Position numbers and translations under genes: made by a program. A stretch of DNA of 64,000 bases from Macrotis lagotis (Eukaryota; Chordata; Mammalia; Peramelemorphia; Peramelidae): contig NC_133665.1 in the NCBI RefSeq assembly GCF_037893015.1, forward strand, positions 102,143,937 to 102,207,936, read 5' to 3'. The notes under the pieces are model-generated. The model did no database searches and had not been told where the DNA came from. It worked only from the letters and a program-made list of their open reading frames with translations. Positions within the stretch are counted from its first letter, which is position 1. Each line of letters begins with the position of its first letter. Shown one piece after another: positions 13,501-23,473 of this stretch.

Positions 13501-16500
13501 TTCAGACGAAGGGAAAAGCAGGACTAGGACCCGAACATGGGTCCCCTACAAGATCTCTCTGTATTGTAACCCAAGATGGGGCATGGGTTGGGCAGCTGTT
13601 GTACTCTCCTGAAGATGTTGACCGGAGCAGAGTCAATTCCTTCTGTCTGCTGAATGACCTCTCTGCCCTCTCTTCAGCAAAGCTGCTGTGCAGGCCGTGC
13701 AGGCAATGAACCGTATCTGTGTGTTGGATATAGACCTGCAAGGGGTGAGGAACATCAAGAAGACCGAACTTCATCCTATCTATATCTCCATCCAGGCCCC
13801 ATCCCTGGACATTTTGGTATGCTTCCTCCTGGATCCCTGGGGACTGAGCAGAGAGCAGTGTCCTCCCCAGTCACTTGGGGACCTTGAGGCTTTTCAGAGA
13901 AGGGGTCCCAAGGGCTTTTACCCTGTGAGAGGGACTTCATAGCCATGAGCCCCCTTTAGGGAAGAAGAGAGGTCAGCATCCACTCCCTTGGGGTGAGCCT
14001 CCAACCCCTGGACTGGGCCTACCCTGGAAGCTGCTCATTGATTAAGGTACAATTTTCCATTGAAGGGGAGATCTTGCCTCATTTTCTGGGCCTTGGATGC
14101 TCCTCTCCATTCTTCATGCTCCCTGGGGCTGGACCCTTGTTGTTCTTAGCTTTGACCTTGATTTTTTTCCTGCCCTATGGTTCCAGATCAGCAACAGGTT
14201 TGTGGGACTGGCAGCCTACAATTCCTTCTAGGCTAGGGGAAGGCAAGGGGGGAGCTTAGACCAGAACTCCCCCCTCCCTACAACCTGCCCATCCCTTACC
14301 CCAGGCACTGATGAATGAACAGGTTCTTGTCGGCATGAAGAGAACACCATGGAGGGAGGGCCATCATGCCACCTGTTCTGGGACCGCATCCTGAACTGGG
14401 GCCCTAGAAAAGGACAGTCTGTTCCTTACTGACCTGAAAAGTTGACCTCTTTGTGTCCTCTCCACTCATTGTTACCAGCTCAGATTGGAGCAGGAAGATC
14501 TTTTTTTTTTCTTTTTTTTTTTAGTTTATTTTTTATTCTCATTTTGTACAAATTTTTTTTTTACATTAATAAAATATACTTGTTTACAAGTAAACAAAAT
14601 ACCCCACCCACCATGAATATAGATAGACTTGCTTGGGCGAAAAAGTAAAGGGGAGAGAAAAAAAATTAAAATTAAAAAAAATAATAGTAATAATTGCAGG
14701 TATGGCCAGGTGGTGCAATGGACGAAGCACCAGCCCTGGAGCCAGGAGCACCTGATCCCATATCCAGCCTCGTAAACCCAATAATCACCCAGCCATGTGA
14801 CATGCAAGCCACCCGATTCCCACTGCCCTGCAAAAACCAAAAAGAAGGAGGAAAAAGACCCAAAGTAAAATAAAATAGTAATAATAGTAGGGGTGGCTGG
14901 GTGGCAGACAGAGCATTGGCCCTTGAGCCAGGAGCACCTGGGTCCAAATCTGGCAACAAAAAATGTGCTTCAGTCTTTGTTCCAACATCATCAACTCTGT
15001 CGTGGGTGGATCACATTCTTTATAAGTCCATCACAAAAGTCACTTCCATATTTTTCTACCATTACCATTGCTGATCGCAACTCCCTCCTTTCGTATTTCT
15101 CCAATACCATGTACTATATTTTCTCTCTCCTTTCACTCTGACTCTGCTGTAGGGTAGCTGAGTGGCGCAGCAGACAGATCCCTGGTCCTGGGGCCAAGAA
15201 GCCCTGAGCCCCCATACCACCCCTTAGGCCCAGAATCCACCTGGCCCTATGGTCCTGGGCAGGCCATCCAATCCCAGCCCCTTGCAAGAAGTAAAAAAGA
15301 AAATGTGTTATATCTGACCACTGTCCCCCCACCATGGTCCATCCTCTCCTCCTTTATTCACATCCCCACCTCTTCCCCCTGCTCCCCCCTCCTTCTTACT
15401 CCAGATGTCTATACCCCATTGAGTATATTCGCTGTTTCCTCTCCTAGCCATCTCTGATGAGAGCAAAGTTTCCTTCATTCCCCCTTGCCTCCCCCCTTCC
15501 ATATCATTGCAATAGCTCATTGTAATAAAAAAAAAATCTTATGTGAAATATCTTGGACTATTCCCTCTCTCCTTTTTCTTTCTCCCATTCCATTTCCCTT
15601 TTTTTCCCTATTGACTCCATTTTTACACCATATTTTATCTTCGAATTCAGCTTTCTCCTGTGTTTCAACTATAAAAGCTCCCTCTACCTGCTCTATTAAC
15701 TGAGATGGTTCATATGAATATTATCAGTATCATTTTTCTATACATGCAGTTCATCCTCATTAAGTCCCTCATATTTCCCCCCTCTCCTCCAATCTCCATG
15801 CTTCACCTGAGTCCTGTATCTGAAGATCAAACCTTCTGTTCAGCTCTGGCCATTCCAAAAGGAACCTTTGAAATTCCCCTGGTTCATTGAAAGTCCATCT
15901 TTTTCCCTGGAAGAGGACATTCAGCCTTGCTGGGTAGTTCATTCTTGGCTACATTCTAAGCTCTTTTGCCTTCCAGTATATTGTATTCCAAGCCCTACGA
16001 GCTTCCACTGTAGTTGCTGCTAAGTCCTGTGTGATCCTGACTGCAGCTCCACGATATTTGAACTGTGTCCTTCTGGCTGCTTGTAAAGTTTTGTCTTTGA
16101 CTTGGGAGTTCTGGAACTTGGCTATAATATTCCTGGGGGTTGGTTTTTTGGGATTTCTTTCTGGGGGGGATCGGTGGATTCTCTCCACTTCTATTTTGCC
16201 CTCTGCTTCTAGAATATCAGGGCAATTTTCCTGTAGTAATTCTTTGAAAATGATGTCAAGGCTCTTTTCTTGATCATGACTTTCAGGTATTCCAGTAATT
16301 TTCAAATTATCTTTCCTAAGTCTGTTTTCCATATCGGTTGTTTTTTCAATGAGATATTTCACATTTTCTTCTAATTTTTCATTTTTTTGGTTTTGAAGTA
16401 TTGATTCCTGATTTCTGGTAAATTCATCAATCTCCCTGAATTCTATTCTTTGCTGAAGGATTTGTTCTCCTCAGAGAGTTTTCTTATCTCTTTTTCCATC

Positions 16501-19500
16501 TGGCCAATTTTGCTTTTTAAAGCATTCTCCTCCATAACTTTTTGAACTGTTTTATCCATTTGACCTAAGCTGGTTTTTAGCATGCTATTTTCTTCAGCAT
16601 TTTTTTGGATTTCCTTGACTAAGCTGCTGACTTCATTTTCATGTTTTTCTGCATCTCTCTCCTTTCTTTTCCCAGTTTTTCTTCCAACTCCCTCATTTGA
16701 TTTTCAAAGCCTTTTTTGAGCTCTATCATAGCCTGAGCCTAATTTCTGTTTTTCTTGGAGTCTTTAGATGCAGGAGTTTGTGCTTCTTCATCTTCAGACT
16801 GAGTGTTTTGATCCTTCTTGGGCTCATTTGCAAAATATTTCTCAATGGTCTTCCTCTTGTTTCTTTGCTTGTTCATTTTCCCAGCCTAAGCCTGTTTTTG
16901 AGGGTGCTTCCTGAGCTTTTGGGACACTCCCACAAGAGTCTCAGTGTGTGAGGTTCTGTCCTCCCTCCTGGTCTGTGAATGACCATAAGCATCCCCCTCT
17001 GCCACGGGCCGAGGTAGGGGGCCCCTATTGTTCTATGGGGGGGCCTAGACTGGGGTCAGGATCTGAATGTGTTCAGAGCCCCAGAGTCCTGTTCCAGGGG
17101 CAGAGGACAGAGCTCTGCAGTCTCTCTTCACTCCCCTCCCTCAGCTCAATGGGCTCATGCCCTGGGGGATCCTGCTTACCAGCACCACCTGCTTCTGTTT
17201 CTGGGTCTAGGCTGCTTGCTGTGTGCCCTGAGGGCTGGGCTCCACGTGCTTGCTCTGGCAGAGGTCCCCCCCCTTCCCCCCCTTTGTGCCTGGCTCCCCA
17301 GGGTGCAGCTCAGGAGACTCCCCAGCTGCTGTGAACCGTGGCTCCCAGTGCCCTGGGGCTGCCCCCGGGAGGCTGAAGTTCTTTGGCTCTGGCGCACCAC
17401 CCCTCTGGCAGGCTGTTCCTCCCACCCCAGGGAGCAGAGCCTTTCTGCTCTTTTCCAGGTTACCTTGAGTAGGAGAACTGCCTCACTGGGTCCCTTTGTG
17501 GGTTCTGTCTCTGGAAAGTTTAGTTAGAGTCCTTAGCTGATGAGTTTTTATCAGAGAGCTCCTAAGACTGGATCCCTTCATGTGGCTATCTTGGCTCCAC
17601 CCCCGGAGCAGAAAGATCTATTGCAGAGTTCTTCTGTCCGGGATCATGACTTCAGAGCTAGGAGAAGAACCTTTTAAGTCATTAGGGCCGCCCTTCTTTT
17701 AAAGAGTATGAAACTCAGCCACAGAGGGAGGGAGTGATTGATTGATCTATTAATTAATTAATAATAATGTTCCCCAGCTGGGTAAACTCCTGAGGCTGGA
17801 TTTGAAATCAGATCTTTTTAACCCTCAGTCTAATATTCTATCCCCTGTTCCCACAATGCCTGTTAGTTATCTCTCCCACTCTGGGGTCATCTGCTCACAT
17901 GTTACTATCTTCACTGAAGTCACTCCTAGGAATGTCTGACAGAGCCTAGATTGGGGGTTCAGGGCTTGCCATGAGAAATTTCCCTACAAATGATATCTCT
18001 CCAGTTCTACCACATTTAGTCATTTCTTCAAGTTATCAAAATTTCTCTTTTCCTAAAGTGACAAAAGAGAGCAGGAGTATTGAGCTTCTCCTTGGGCTTT
18101 GTCTTGCTGGGCCTCTGGCTTCTCTTGGGTGGGCAGCAGTGTTGCCATTGACCAGGCCCCTCTCATTAGAGATTTTCTTCAGATGAGTGGGCCCTGCAAC
18201 TAAGGCCACATCAGACCAGGTTTGAGAAGCTTTGCTGAGTATCCTCTGAGTAATGAGGCCCAGGTGGTCTGTGGTCACCAGGCCTCTGGTGTGTGTTTCA
18301 GGAAAAGCGCCTTCGAGAACGAAAGACAGAAACGGAGGAGAGCTTACAGAAGAGGCTGGCCGCTGCTGCCGCTGACATGGAAAGCAGTGAGTAGAAGCGA
18401 ACCACGTACCCCAGGTCCCTGCCCTACATCCCAGGCCTACTGCCCAGGCTTAGCTTCTTGGACACCAAAGAGAGGACACTCTCTGGCTCTTTATCCCTTT
18501 TCCCCAGGAGGACTCAGACACATCACTTTTACCCTCTGAGTCACAAGCTCCTTTGCTCTAAAATGAGGGGGGTTCCCTGGCTCTGGATTCCAGGAGATCG
18601 GAGGGGGTACAGAAAATTGAGGACTTGGGGCAGGGGAGGGATGCAGGATGTTGTGGCAAAGCCTCAGCCTGGAGTGTTTGGGGTTCTAGACCTAACTTGC
18701 TTTTTGTGTGACCTTGGACAAGTCACTAAAGTTTTCTGGCTCCACCTTCCTTAGCAGTAAAATGGGAATGATCCCAAAGTGTAGAGCTGTGGTCAGTGTT
18801 GAAACTTCAGTGTCTCTAGAAATGTCAGTGGATATCTCCCTAAACTAGAGCCTACCCTCACGATCCTGAGATCCAATTAGAGAGTGACCCACAGAGCTCT
18901 AGTATGTTAGTGAACAAAGGAACAAAGCATCCCATTCCAGTCCTTTCCAGGGCAGCTGGATCAAATCTGAGGATGGGAGGGGGGTGTGGAGTGAAGGAGA
19001 AGATCAAGAGAAGCCCTGAGGAGGTGGGGCTGTGGCTCCTGACCTCTACATGGCTGGTTTGGATGCTTGAGGAATGGGTCAGAGGGGGCTCGAGGAGCAT
19101 CATTGAGGGGCAGGGAAAGAAGGAAGGAATCCAAGGTGGAGTTTGGCCTCCTGGCCCCTGAGCCTCTAATCTTTTTTTTAAAGATTTTATTTATTTTGAG
19201 TTGCACAATTTTTCCCCTAATCTTAATTGCCTTCCCCCCACCCCCCACAGAAGGCAATTTACTAGTCTCTGCATTGTTTCCATGGTATACATCGATCCAA
19301 ATTGAATGTGATGAGAGAGAAATCATATCCTCAAGAAAGAAACACAAAGTAAAAGAGATAGCAAGATCAGACAATATCAGTTTTTTTACCCCAAATTAAA
19401 AGTAATAGTCCTTGGTCTTTGTTCAAACTCCACAATTTTTTCTCTGGATACAGATGGTATTCTCCATTGCAGATATTCCAAAATTGTGCCTGATTAGTTG

Positions 19501-22500
19501 CACTGATGGAATGATCAAGTCCATCAAGGTTGATCCTCTCCCCCATGTTGCTGTTAGGGTGTACAGTGTTTTTCTGGCTCTGCTCATCTCACTCAGCATC
19601 AGTTGATGCAAATCCCTCCAGGCTTCCCTGAATTCCCATCCCATGGCCAGTCTGAGAGGTGTGAGGTGGTACCTCAAAGATGCTTTAATTTGCATTTCTC
19701 TAACAAGTAATGATTTAGAGCGATTTTTCATATGACTATTACTTTGATCTCATCTGTAAATTGCCTTTGCATATCCTTTGACCATTTGTCAATTGGGGAA
19801 TTACTTTTTTTTTTAATTTGACAGTTCTCTGTATATTTTGGAAATGAGTCCTTTGTCATTAACATTAGTTGTAAAGATTGTTTCCCAGTTTACTACATTT
19901 CTTTTGATCTTGGTTACAGTAGTTTTGTCTATGCAAAAGCCTTTTAATTTAATGTAATCAAAATTCATCTAGTTTGTTTTTAGTGATGTTCTCCATCTCT
20001 TCCTTAGTCATAAACTGCTTCCCTTTCCATAGATCTGACAGATAAACTAATCCTTGATCTTCTAGTTTGCTTATAGTATTGGGTTTTTTTTATGTCTAAA
20101 TCCTGTATCCATTTGGATCTTATCTTGGTATAGGGTGTGAGGTGTTGGTCTAATCTAAGTTTTTTCCATACTAACTTCCAATTTTCCCAGCAGTTTTTAT
20201 TGAAGAGAGAGTTTTTATCCCAATAGCTGGACTCTTTGGGTTTATCAAACAGCAGATTACTGTAATCGTTTCCTGCTATTACACCTAGTCTATTCCACTG
20301 ATCCACAACTCTATTTCTTAGGCAATATCAGACAGTTTTGATGACTGATGATTTATAATATAATTTTAGATCAGATAGGGCTAAGCCACCTTCTTTTGCA
20401 TTTTTTTCATTGAATCCCTGGAAATTCTTGACTTTTTATTTCTCCATATGAATTTACCTACCACATTTTCTAACTCATTAAAGTAATATTTTGGAATTTT
20501 GATTGGTTGGGCACTAAACAGGTTGTTTAGTTTTGGTAGAAATGTCATTTTTATTATATTAGCTCTACCTATCCATGAGCAGTTGATATTTGCCCAGTTA
20601 TTTAAATCTGATCTTATTTGTGTGAGAACTGTTTTGTAATTATTTTCAAAAAGTTTCTGAGTCCGCCTTGGCAAATAGACTCCCACGTATTTTATATTGG
20701 CCAAGGTTACTTTGAGTGGGATTTTTCTTCCTGCTGTTTCTTGCTAGACATATATAGAAAAGTTGAGGATTTATGAGGATTTATTTTATATCCTGCAACT
20801 TCGCTAAAGTTGCTAATTGTTTCCAGTAGTTTTTTGGGTGATTTCTTGGGATTCTCTAGATATACCATCATGTCATCTGCAAAGAGTGAGAGTTTTGTCT
20901 CTTCCTTCCCAATTCTGATTCCTTCAATTTCTTTTTCTTCTTTAATTGCTGAAGCTAACATTTCTAATACATTATTGAATAGTAGTGGTGATAATGGGCA
21001 CCCTTGTTTCATCCCTATTCTTATTGGGAAGGCCTCTAGCCTCTCTCCATTGAATATAATGCCTGTTGATGGTTTCAGATAGATATTGATTATTATTCTA
21101 AGGAACAGTCCATTCATTCCTACACTGTCTAGTGACTTTTTTAGTAAGAATGGGTGCTGTATTTTGCCCTGAGCATCTTCTAAACAGAATGATTCCTAAA
21201 GTCCTTCTAGCTCGGACTCCTAGGAACCCAAACCCAGGATCTTTGGGAGACCTGGTCATAATAGCTCACTGTTCTGTGACACTTGGAATTTTATAGAATC
21301 ATCTTTGGAGCCTAGGCTGAGAGGGGGTAGGGTGGATTGTTTTGCCATACTAAGATGGGCTGGGGTGGGGTCCTCCTGAGACCTGCATCAATAAAGACTG
21401 CCCACAACAAAAAACTCCTAAATCTTTGGAGCACTGAAGATTTTTTTTTTTTTTTGCAAGGCAAATGGGGTTAAGTGGCTTGCCCAAGGCCACACAGCTA
21501 GGTAATTATTAAGTGTCTGAGACTGGATTTGAACCTAGGTACTCCTGACTCCAGGGCTGGTGCTTTATCCACTTTACCACCTAGCCACCCCCAAGAATTT
21601 TCAAGCTACACAGAACCTTCCTCCCATGCCCTGTGAGGCAGGGAGTGTAATTTAATTCAAGAGCATTTATTAAGCTTCTATTGTATGTGAGGCACCAAGA
21701 ACTTAAAGCCCCAAATAAAACAGTGCCTGTCCTCAAGAAGTTTATATTCTATTGGAGAGAAGCAACATGTAAATGGAAAGTTCAAGAGAGGGGTCACAAG
21801 TGGACCATGAAGGCTGGTCTATTAAAGATAGAATGGCCATCTAGAGGGCCCAGTGGAGTGGGCCATGGGAAAGAGGAAGGCTAGAGAAGGGAAGGGGGCT
21901 TCATCCTGGGCTGATGATGGAGCCCTGAGACAGCAGATGATCAACCCTTTCACTGAAGCAGTGGCCATGTTAATTGGGAAAGAGAGGAGTGAGGAGGCCT
22001 TCACAGGGTGGGCAAGCTACATAATTCAAGAAATTTTGATTAAACACCAACCAGTGCAAAGCATTATACTCATCTCTAGAATACAAAGTGGGGCATTCTG
22101 GGGCATAAGGCATGCATGCAAAAAATAAATGCAGAGTTTTACAAAGGAATTCCATGAGGCAGAGAAAAGACCACTCAACCTTCAGGGAAAGGATGAGGCC
22201 CTGGGTCACAGAAGCTGGGCATTTGCAAGAAGCTGGAATTCTAAGATGTTGGAGTAAATATACAGTGATCTAGACAGACGCATCATATACACATATGTCA
22301 GAAAAATAGGCAATAGATAGTCCTGTATAGGAACAGCCAGCTGGCTAGAGGTATTCCAATGGAGACTGCATGAAGGAGAATAATAAGAAATCAGGTAGAA
22401 AGGTAGATAACTGCTATATTTTTGGAACCTTTTATTTGCTAGAGTCTGCTTTATCCTAGGGACACTAAGGAGCCATTGAAAAATCTTCTGAGGAGAGGAG

Positions 22501-23473
22501 TGACATGGTCTGTATTTTAGGGAAATGTATAGAGAATGAACTAGAGAGGGAGAAACTGGAATGGAGATGAATTAGAAGGTATTGGAATAGACTACATGAA
22601 AGGTAAAGATCATAATTTAGTCATAGCACCACTGATATTTATGTAGCAAGGTTCTCTCAACAACCCTATGAGGCAGGTGACTTGCTCAGAGCTGCACAGC
22701 TACTGAGTTCCAAAGAGGACTTGACCCCATTTCTTCCAGTGACTTATCAGGGCTCATTTTCCCACACAACATGGATAATCTCATTGGCTCTTCTGGCCAT
22801 AGCTGGTTTGGGAGCTCAGACAAGATGGTAGTATCCCTTGGAAAGAAAGAGGAGGGCAGCCTCTGGAGAAGATTTGGACCACAAGACCCACTTGTGACAC
22901 CTTTTCTGGACCCTCTCCTTTTGTGTTTCTAGGCAAGGAGCCTGATCTGTTCGACTTGATCATTATCAATGACAACTTGGATGAGGCTTATTTGATGCTG
23001 AGGAAGATCCTGGCTGAGGTGAGGTGCTTGGCTCCCTTGTCTTCCCCTCTCCTGGCCAGAGACCCCCAAGGCCTGCAGTATGCCAGGCACCTGGTAGAGT
23101 GCAGGGCAGTGTCCTTTCATGGCCCCATTGGGTTTGGGTCTTGGCCCTTGGCCCTGTTGCTTGCTGACTGGGCTGTCGGACCATTTATTACCTCATTACC
23201 TTTCTCTTAGTCTCTGTTGTCTCACCTGCTCAATGAGGGCCTTGGATGAAATGATGTCATCTCTGCAGTCCCTTTAAGGTTCTGTGGGGCTCCTAAGAAA
23301 GAAGGGAGTGGCAGCAGGGCCCCCTTCAGCCCAGAGGCAGAATGGGCAGCAGCTTTTTGGCCTCAGCTGTTCATTCTTTCAATCATTCCCCAGATGCTTC
23401 CAGGCTCTAGCCTGAGCCTTCTCTTCTTTTCCTGCAGGAAATCAAGAAGGTCCAGCAGCCCAGCAACTTGTGA
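1449..23473 (+). CDS. GUK1: GUK1, guanylate kinase 1 (spliced, seven coding exons)
   Basis: Catalyses ATP + GMP to ADP + GDP in the cytosol, the step that recycles GMP into the GTP/dGTP pool and activates guanosine-type nucleoside drugs. Coding exons are 1449-1560, 3713-3754, 4762-4858, 13678-13816, 18302-18386, 22933-23018 and 23438-23473; all introns are GT-AG and phases join cleanly to 198 codons plus TGA. Visible landmarks: P-loop GPSGAGKS at residues 11-18; GMP-binding S37, R41, R44, Y53, E72, Y81 and D101 as known for mammalian guanylate kinase; lid arginines R137 and R148. Length and order match human GUK1 throughout, so this looks functional. Introns are 2,152, 1,007, 8,819, 4,485, 4,546 and 419 bp. 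A longer isoform starting in an upstream exon is possible, since only two bases precede the ATG in its exon. Confidence 0.97.
2249..2375 (+). repeat. Direct repeat, copy 2, inside a SINE remnant
   Basis: Copy of 495-620. The left flank is a SINE head (caaagtggtgcagtggctag) and the right flank (ctataggacctcggtcc to ggccttctaaaatgggg) reads like the SINE/MIR body, so this copy appears inserted in a SINE. Confidence 0.8.
3181..3322 (-). repeat. tRNA-derived marsupial SINE (antisense)
   Basis: Reverse complement of the common SINE: it starts with tgcaaggcagtggggttaag and ends with ccaccaagctgcccc. In GUK1 intron 1. Confidence 0.88.
3713..3754 (+). CDS. GUK1: GUK1 coding exon 2
   Basis: A 42-nt microexon coding residues 38-52 ([15 protein letters not shown], with split codons at both ends). 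It carries Arg41 and Arg44, which bind the GMP phosphate in this family. Acceptor ttgttacag, donor gtcagt. Confidence 0.97.
4762..4858 (+). CDS. GUK1: GUK1 coding exon 3
   Basis: Codes residues 52-84, from [10 protein letters not shown] to GNMYGTS, including Tyr53, Glu72 and Tyr81 of the GMP-binding domain. Acceptor attccag, donor gtatgt. The last codon (Ser84) is split AG|C with exon 4. It is followed by the largest intron (8.8 kb). Confidence 0.97.
4988..5037. repeat. 25-bp tandem duplication
   Basis: Two adjacent 25-nt units (4988-5012 and 5013-5037) containing aacctccctgacttggtggg, differing at one base. In GUK1 intron 3, just after exon 3. Confidence 0.9.
5405..5530 (+). repeat. L2-like LINE 3' remnant
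   Basis: Contains gaagctccttgagggcaggg and a tail resembling the L2 3' end (ggtgcttagtgagagctcattggttgattc). Family by recall only. Confidence 0.45.
6118..6280 (+). repeat. tRNA-derived SINE with perfect 17-bp TSD
   Basis: A full-length copy with A-rich tail. The 17-nt target duplication aagagaggaagggttag is perfect at 6101-6117 and 6281-6297, marking an L1-mediated insertion into a GA-rich tract in GUK1 intron 3. Confidence 0.95.
7698..7850 (+). repeat. tRNA-derived SINE
   Basis: Full-length copy with poly(A). The flanks share aatgaatgaaactg (7684-7697 and 7858-7871). The right target copy has expanded into an (AATG)n run. Confidence 0.93.
8985..9134 (+). repeat. tRNA-derived SINE
   Basis: Starts ggggcagctaggtggtgcag and ends in tgccttgcaaaaactaaaaa. 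In GUK1 intron 3. Confidence 0.93.
10373..10510 (+). repeat. tRNA-derived SINE (diverged)
   Basis: Head ggggcagcaaagtggcacag and body gagttcaaatgttactgc; the older copy lacks a clean tail. Confidence 0.85.
10859..11717 (-). pseudogene. 5'-truncated L1: ORF2 C-terminus plus 3' UTR
   Basis: On the minus strand, 11,65x down to about 11,300 encodes the C-terminal part of L1 ORF2p; recognisable pieces are [25 protein letters not shown] and [15 protein letters not shown]. It then passes into the 3' UTR and an A-rich tail at 10,860. Frameshifts are present, so it is dead. The short flank aatacat occurs at 10852-10858 and 11718-11724, a probable TSD. It sits antisense in GUK1 intron 3. Confidence 0.9.
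12291..12444 (+). repeat. tRNA-derived SINE
   Basis: Head ggggcagctaggtggcacag. The flanks aaagaaagtgcctg (12277-12290) and aaagaaaatgcctg (12445-12458) form a 13/14 target duplication. Confidence 0.93.
13018..13162 (-). repeat. tRNA-derived SINE (antisense)
   Basis: A T-run is followed by tgcaaggcaaatggggttaa, and the element ends gccacctagccaacc. TSD ccatcattt at 13009-13017 and 13163-13171. Confidence 0.93.
13335..13412 (+). repeat. tRNA-derived SINE, 5' part only
   Basis: Contains ggcagctaggtggctcagca through gtcctcagacattttg; the 3' half is missing. Lies about 270 bp before GUK1 exon 4. Confidence 0.8.
13678..13816 (+). CDS. GUK1: GUK1 coding exon 4
   Basis: Codes residues 84-130, [18 protein letters not shown] onward to QAPSLDIL, ending exactly on a codon boundary. 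It contains Asp101 in the conserved core strand ([10 protein letters not shown]). Acceptor tcttcag, donor gtatgc. Confidence 0.97.
14502..17604 (-). mobile_element. HAL1-like (ORF1-only) L1 retrotransposon, copy A, full length
   Basis: Element of 3.1 kb on the minus strand. Its 5' end reads GGGGGTGGAGCCAAGATAGC, the typical mammalian L1 start, and its 3' end is a long A tail (T run 14502-14522). TSD ggagcaggaagatct at 14487-14501 and ggagcagaaagatct at 17605-17619 (14/15). Order in element sense: GC-rich 5' UTR (17,600-16,880), broken ORF1 (16,876-15,769), untranslated region, then three SINE-like modules in opposite orientation (15,147-15,292; 14,888-14,957; 14,699-14,835) and an A-rich end. 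There is no ORF2. Bao and Jurka's half-L1 (HAL1) class is the closest known type. It lies in GUK1 intron 4, antisense. Confidence 0.88.
15769..16876 (-). pseudogene. L1 ORF1 relict of HAL1-like copy A
   Basis: Starts ATG at 16876 ([15 protein letters not shown]) with a 369-codon span, normal for L1 ORF1p. The longest clean piece, 16362-15949, holds the RNA-recognition-like core ([20 protein letters not shown], then RNIIAKFQ) and ends at a TAG at 15949-15951. Beyond that stop the C-terminal domain continues in frame ([18 protein letters not shown]) to TGA at 15769-15771. There is an additional TAG after KKNRN near the N terminus and at least one frameshift, so no full protein can be made from this copy. 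Confidence 0.88.
18302..18386 (+). CDS. GUK1: GUK1 coding exon 5
   Basis: Codes residues 131-159, [19 protein letters not shown] to ADMES plus one base of Ser159. This is the mobile lid region, with Arg137 and Arg148 expected to contact nucleotide phosphates. The acceptor is tttcag, the donor gtgagt. The run of five alanines (LAAAAADM) differs slightly from human (LAAAQADM). Confidence 0.97.
19172..21166 (-). pseudogene. 5'-truncated L1 with ORF2 reverse-transcriptase region
   Basis: Minus strand. From 21,117 it encodes part of the L1 reverse transcriptase, with the fingers/palm segment [14 protein letters not shown] and the catalytic [12 protein letters not shown] motif. It then continues through broken thumb and C-terminal segments to a 3' UTR and A tail at 19,172. 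An internal deletion of a few hundred bases joins ttcccatcc to catggccagtctgag near 19,640, removing the FDPAIPLL to CPSIGEW region seen in the L1 at 10.9-11.7 kb. The flank ccctgagc at 19156-19163 and 21167-21174 suggests the TSD. Antisense in GUK1 intron 5. Confidence 0.9.
21441..21592 (-). repeat. tRNA-derived SINE (antisense)
   Basis: T15 run, tgcaaggcaaatggggttaa to ccacctagccaccccc. The flanks aagattttt/aagaatttt make a plausible imperfect TSD. In GUK1 intron 5. Confidence 0.93.
21595..22620. repeat. Old interspersed-repeat mosaic in GUK1 intron 5
   Basis: Contains phrases found repeatedly in this window and in mammalian genomes: attaagcttctattgtatgt, cctcaagaagtttatattct, ggagtgacatggtctg. 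They look like decayed LINE/RTE-type copies; the exact family is not assignable by eye. No exon seen. Confidence 0.4.
22933..23018 (+). CDS. GUK1: GUK1 coding exon 6
   Basis: Codes residues 159-187, [19 protein letters not shown] to KILAE, matching the C-terminal core (human KEPGLFDVVIINDSLDQAY). Acceptor tttctag, donor gtgagg. It ends on a codon boundary. Confidence 0.97.
23438..23473 (+). CDS. GUK1: GUK1 coding exon 7 (terminal coding part)
   Basis: Codes [11 protein letters not shown] and the TGA stop at 23471-23473. The acceptor is cctgcag. Human ends with EIKKAQRTGA, so the tail is similar in length but diverged, as is usual for the extreme C terminus. Confidence 0.95.
   Translation, partial: EIKKVQQPSNL

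Noticed and set aside
14526..14994. Overlapping minus-strand open frames of 65-104 codons with Leu/Tyr/Phe runs
   Set aside because: Translations of the SINE modules and A/T runs of HAL1-like copy A; the same artefacts recur at 27365-27889 in copy B.
15485..15890. Two open frames (72 and 61 codons) identical in both HAL1-like copies
   Set aside because: They lie antisense to ORF1. The identity reflects recent copying of the element, not protein conservation.
16948..17527. Possible CpG-island promoter or GC-rich exon
   Set aside because: The GC-rich stretch is the 5' UTR of HAL1-like copy A, with a counterpart at 29.86-30.45 kb in copy B, and shows few CpGs.
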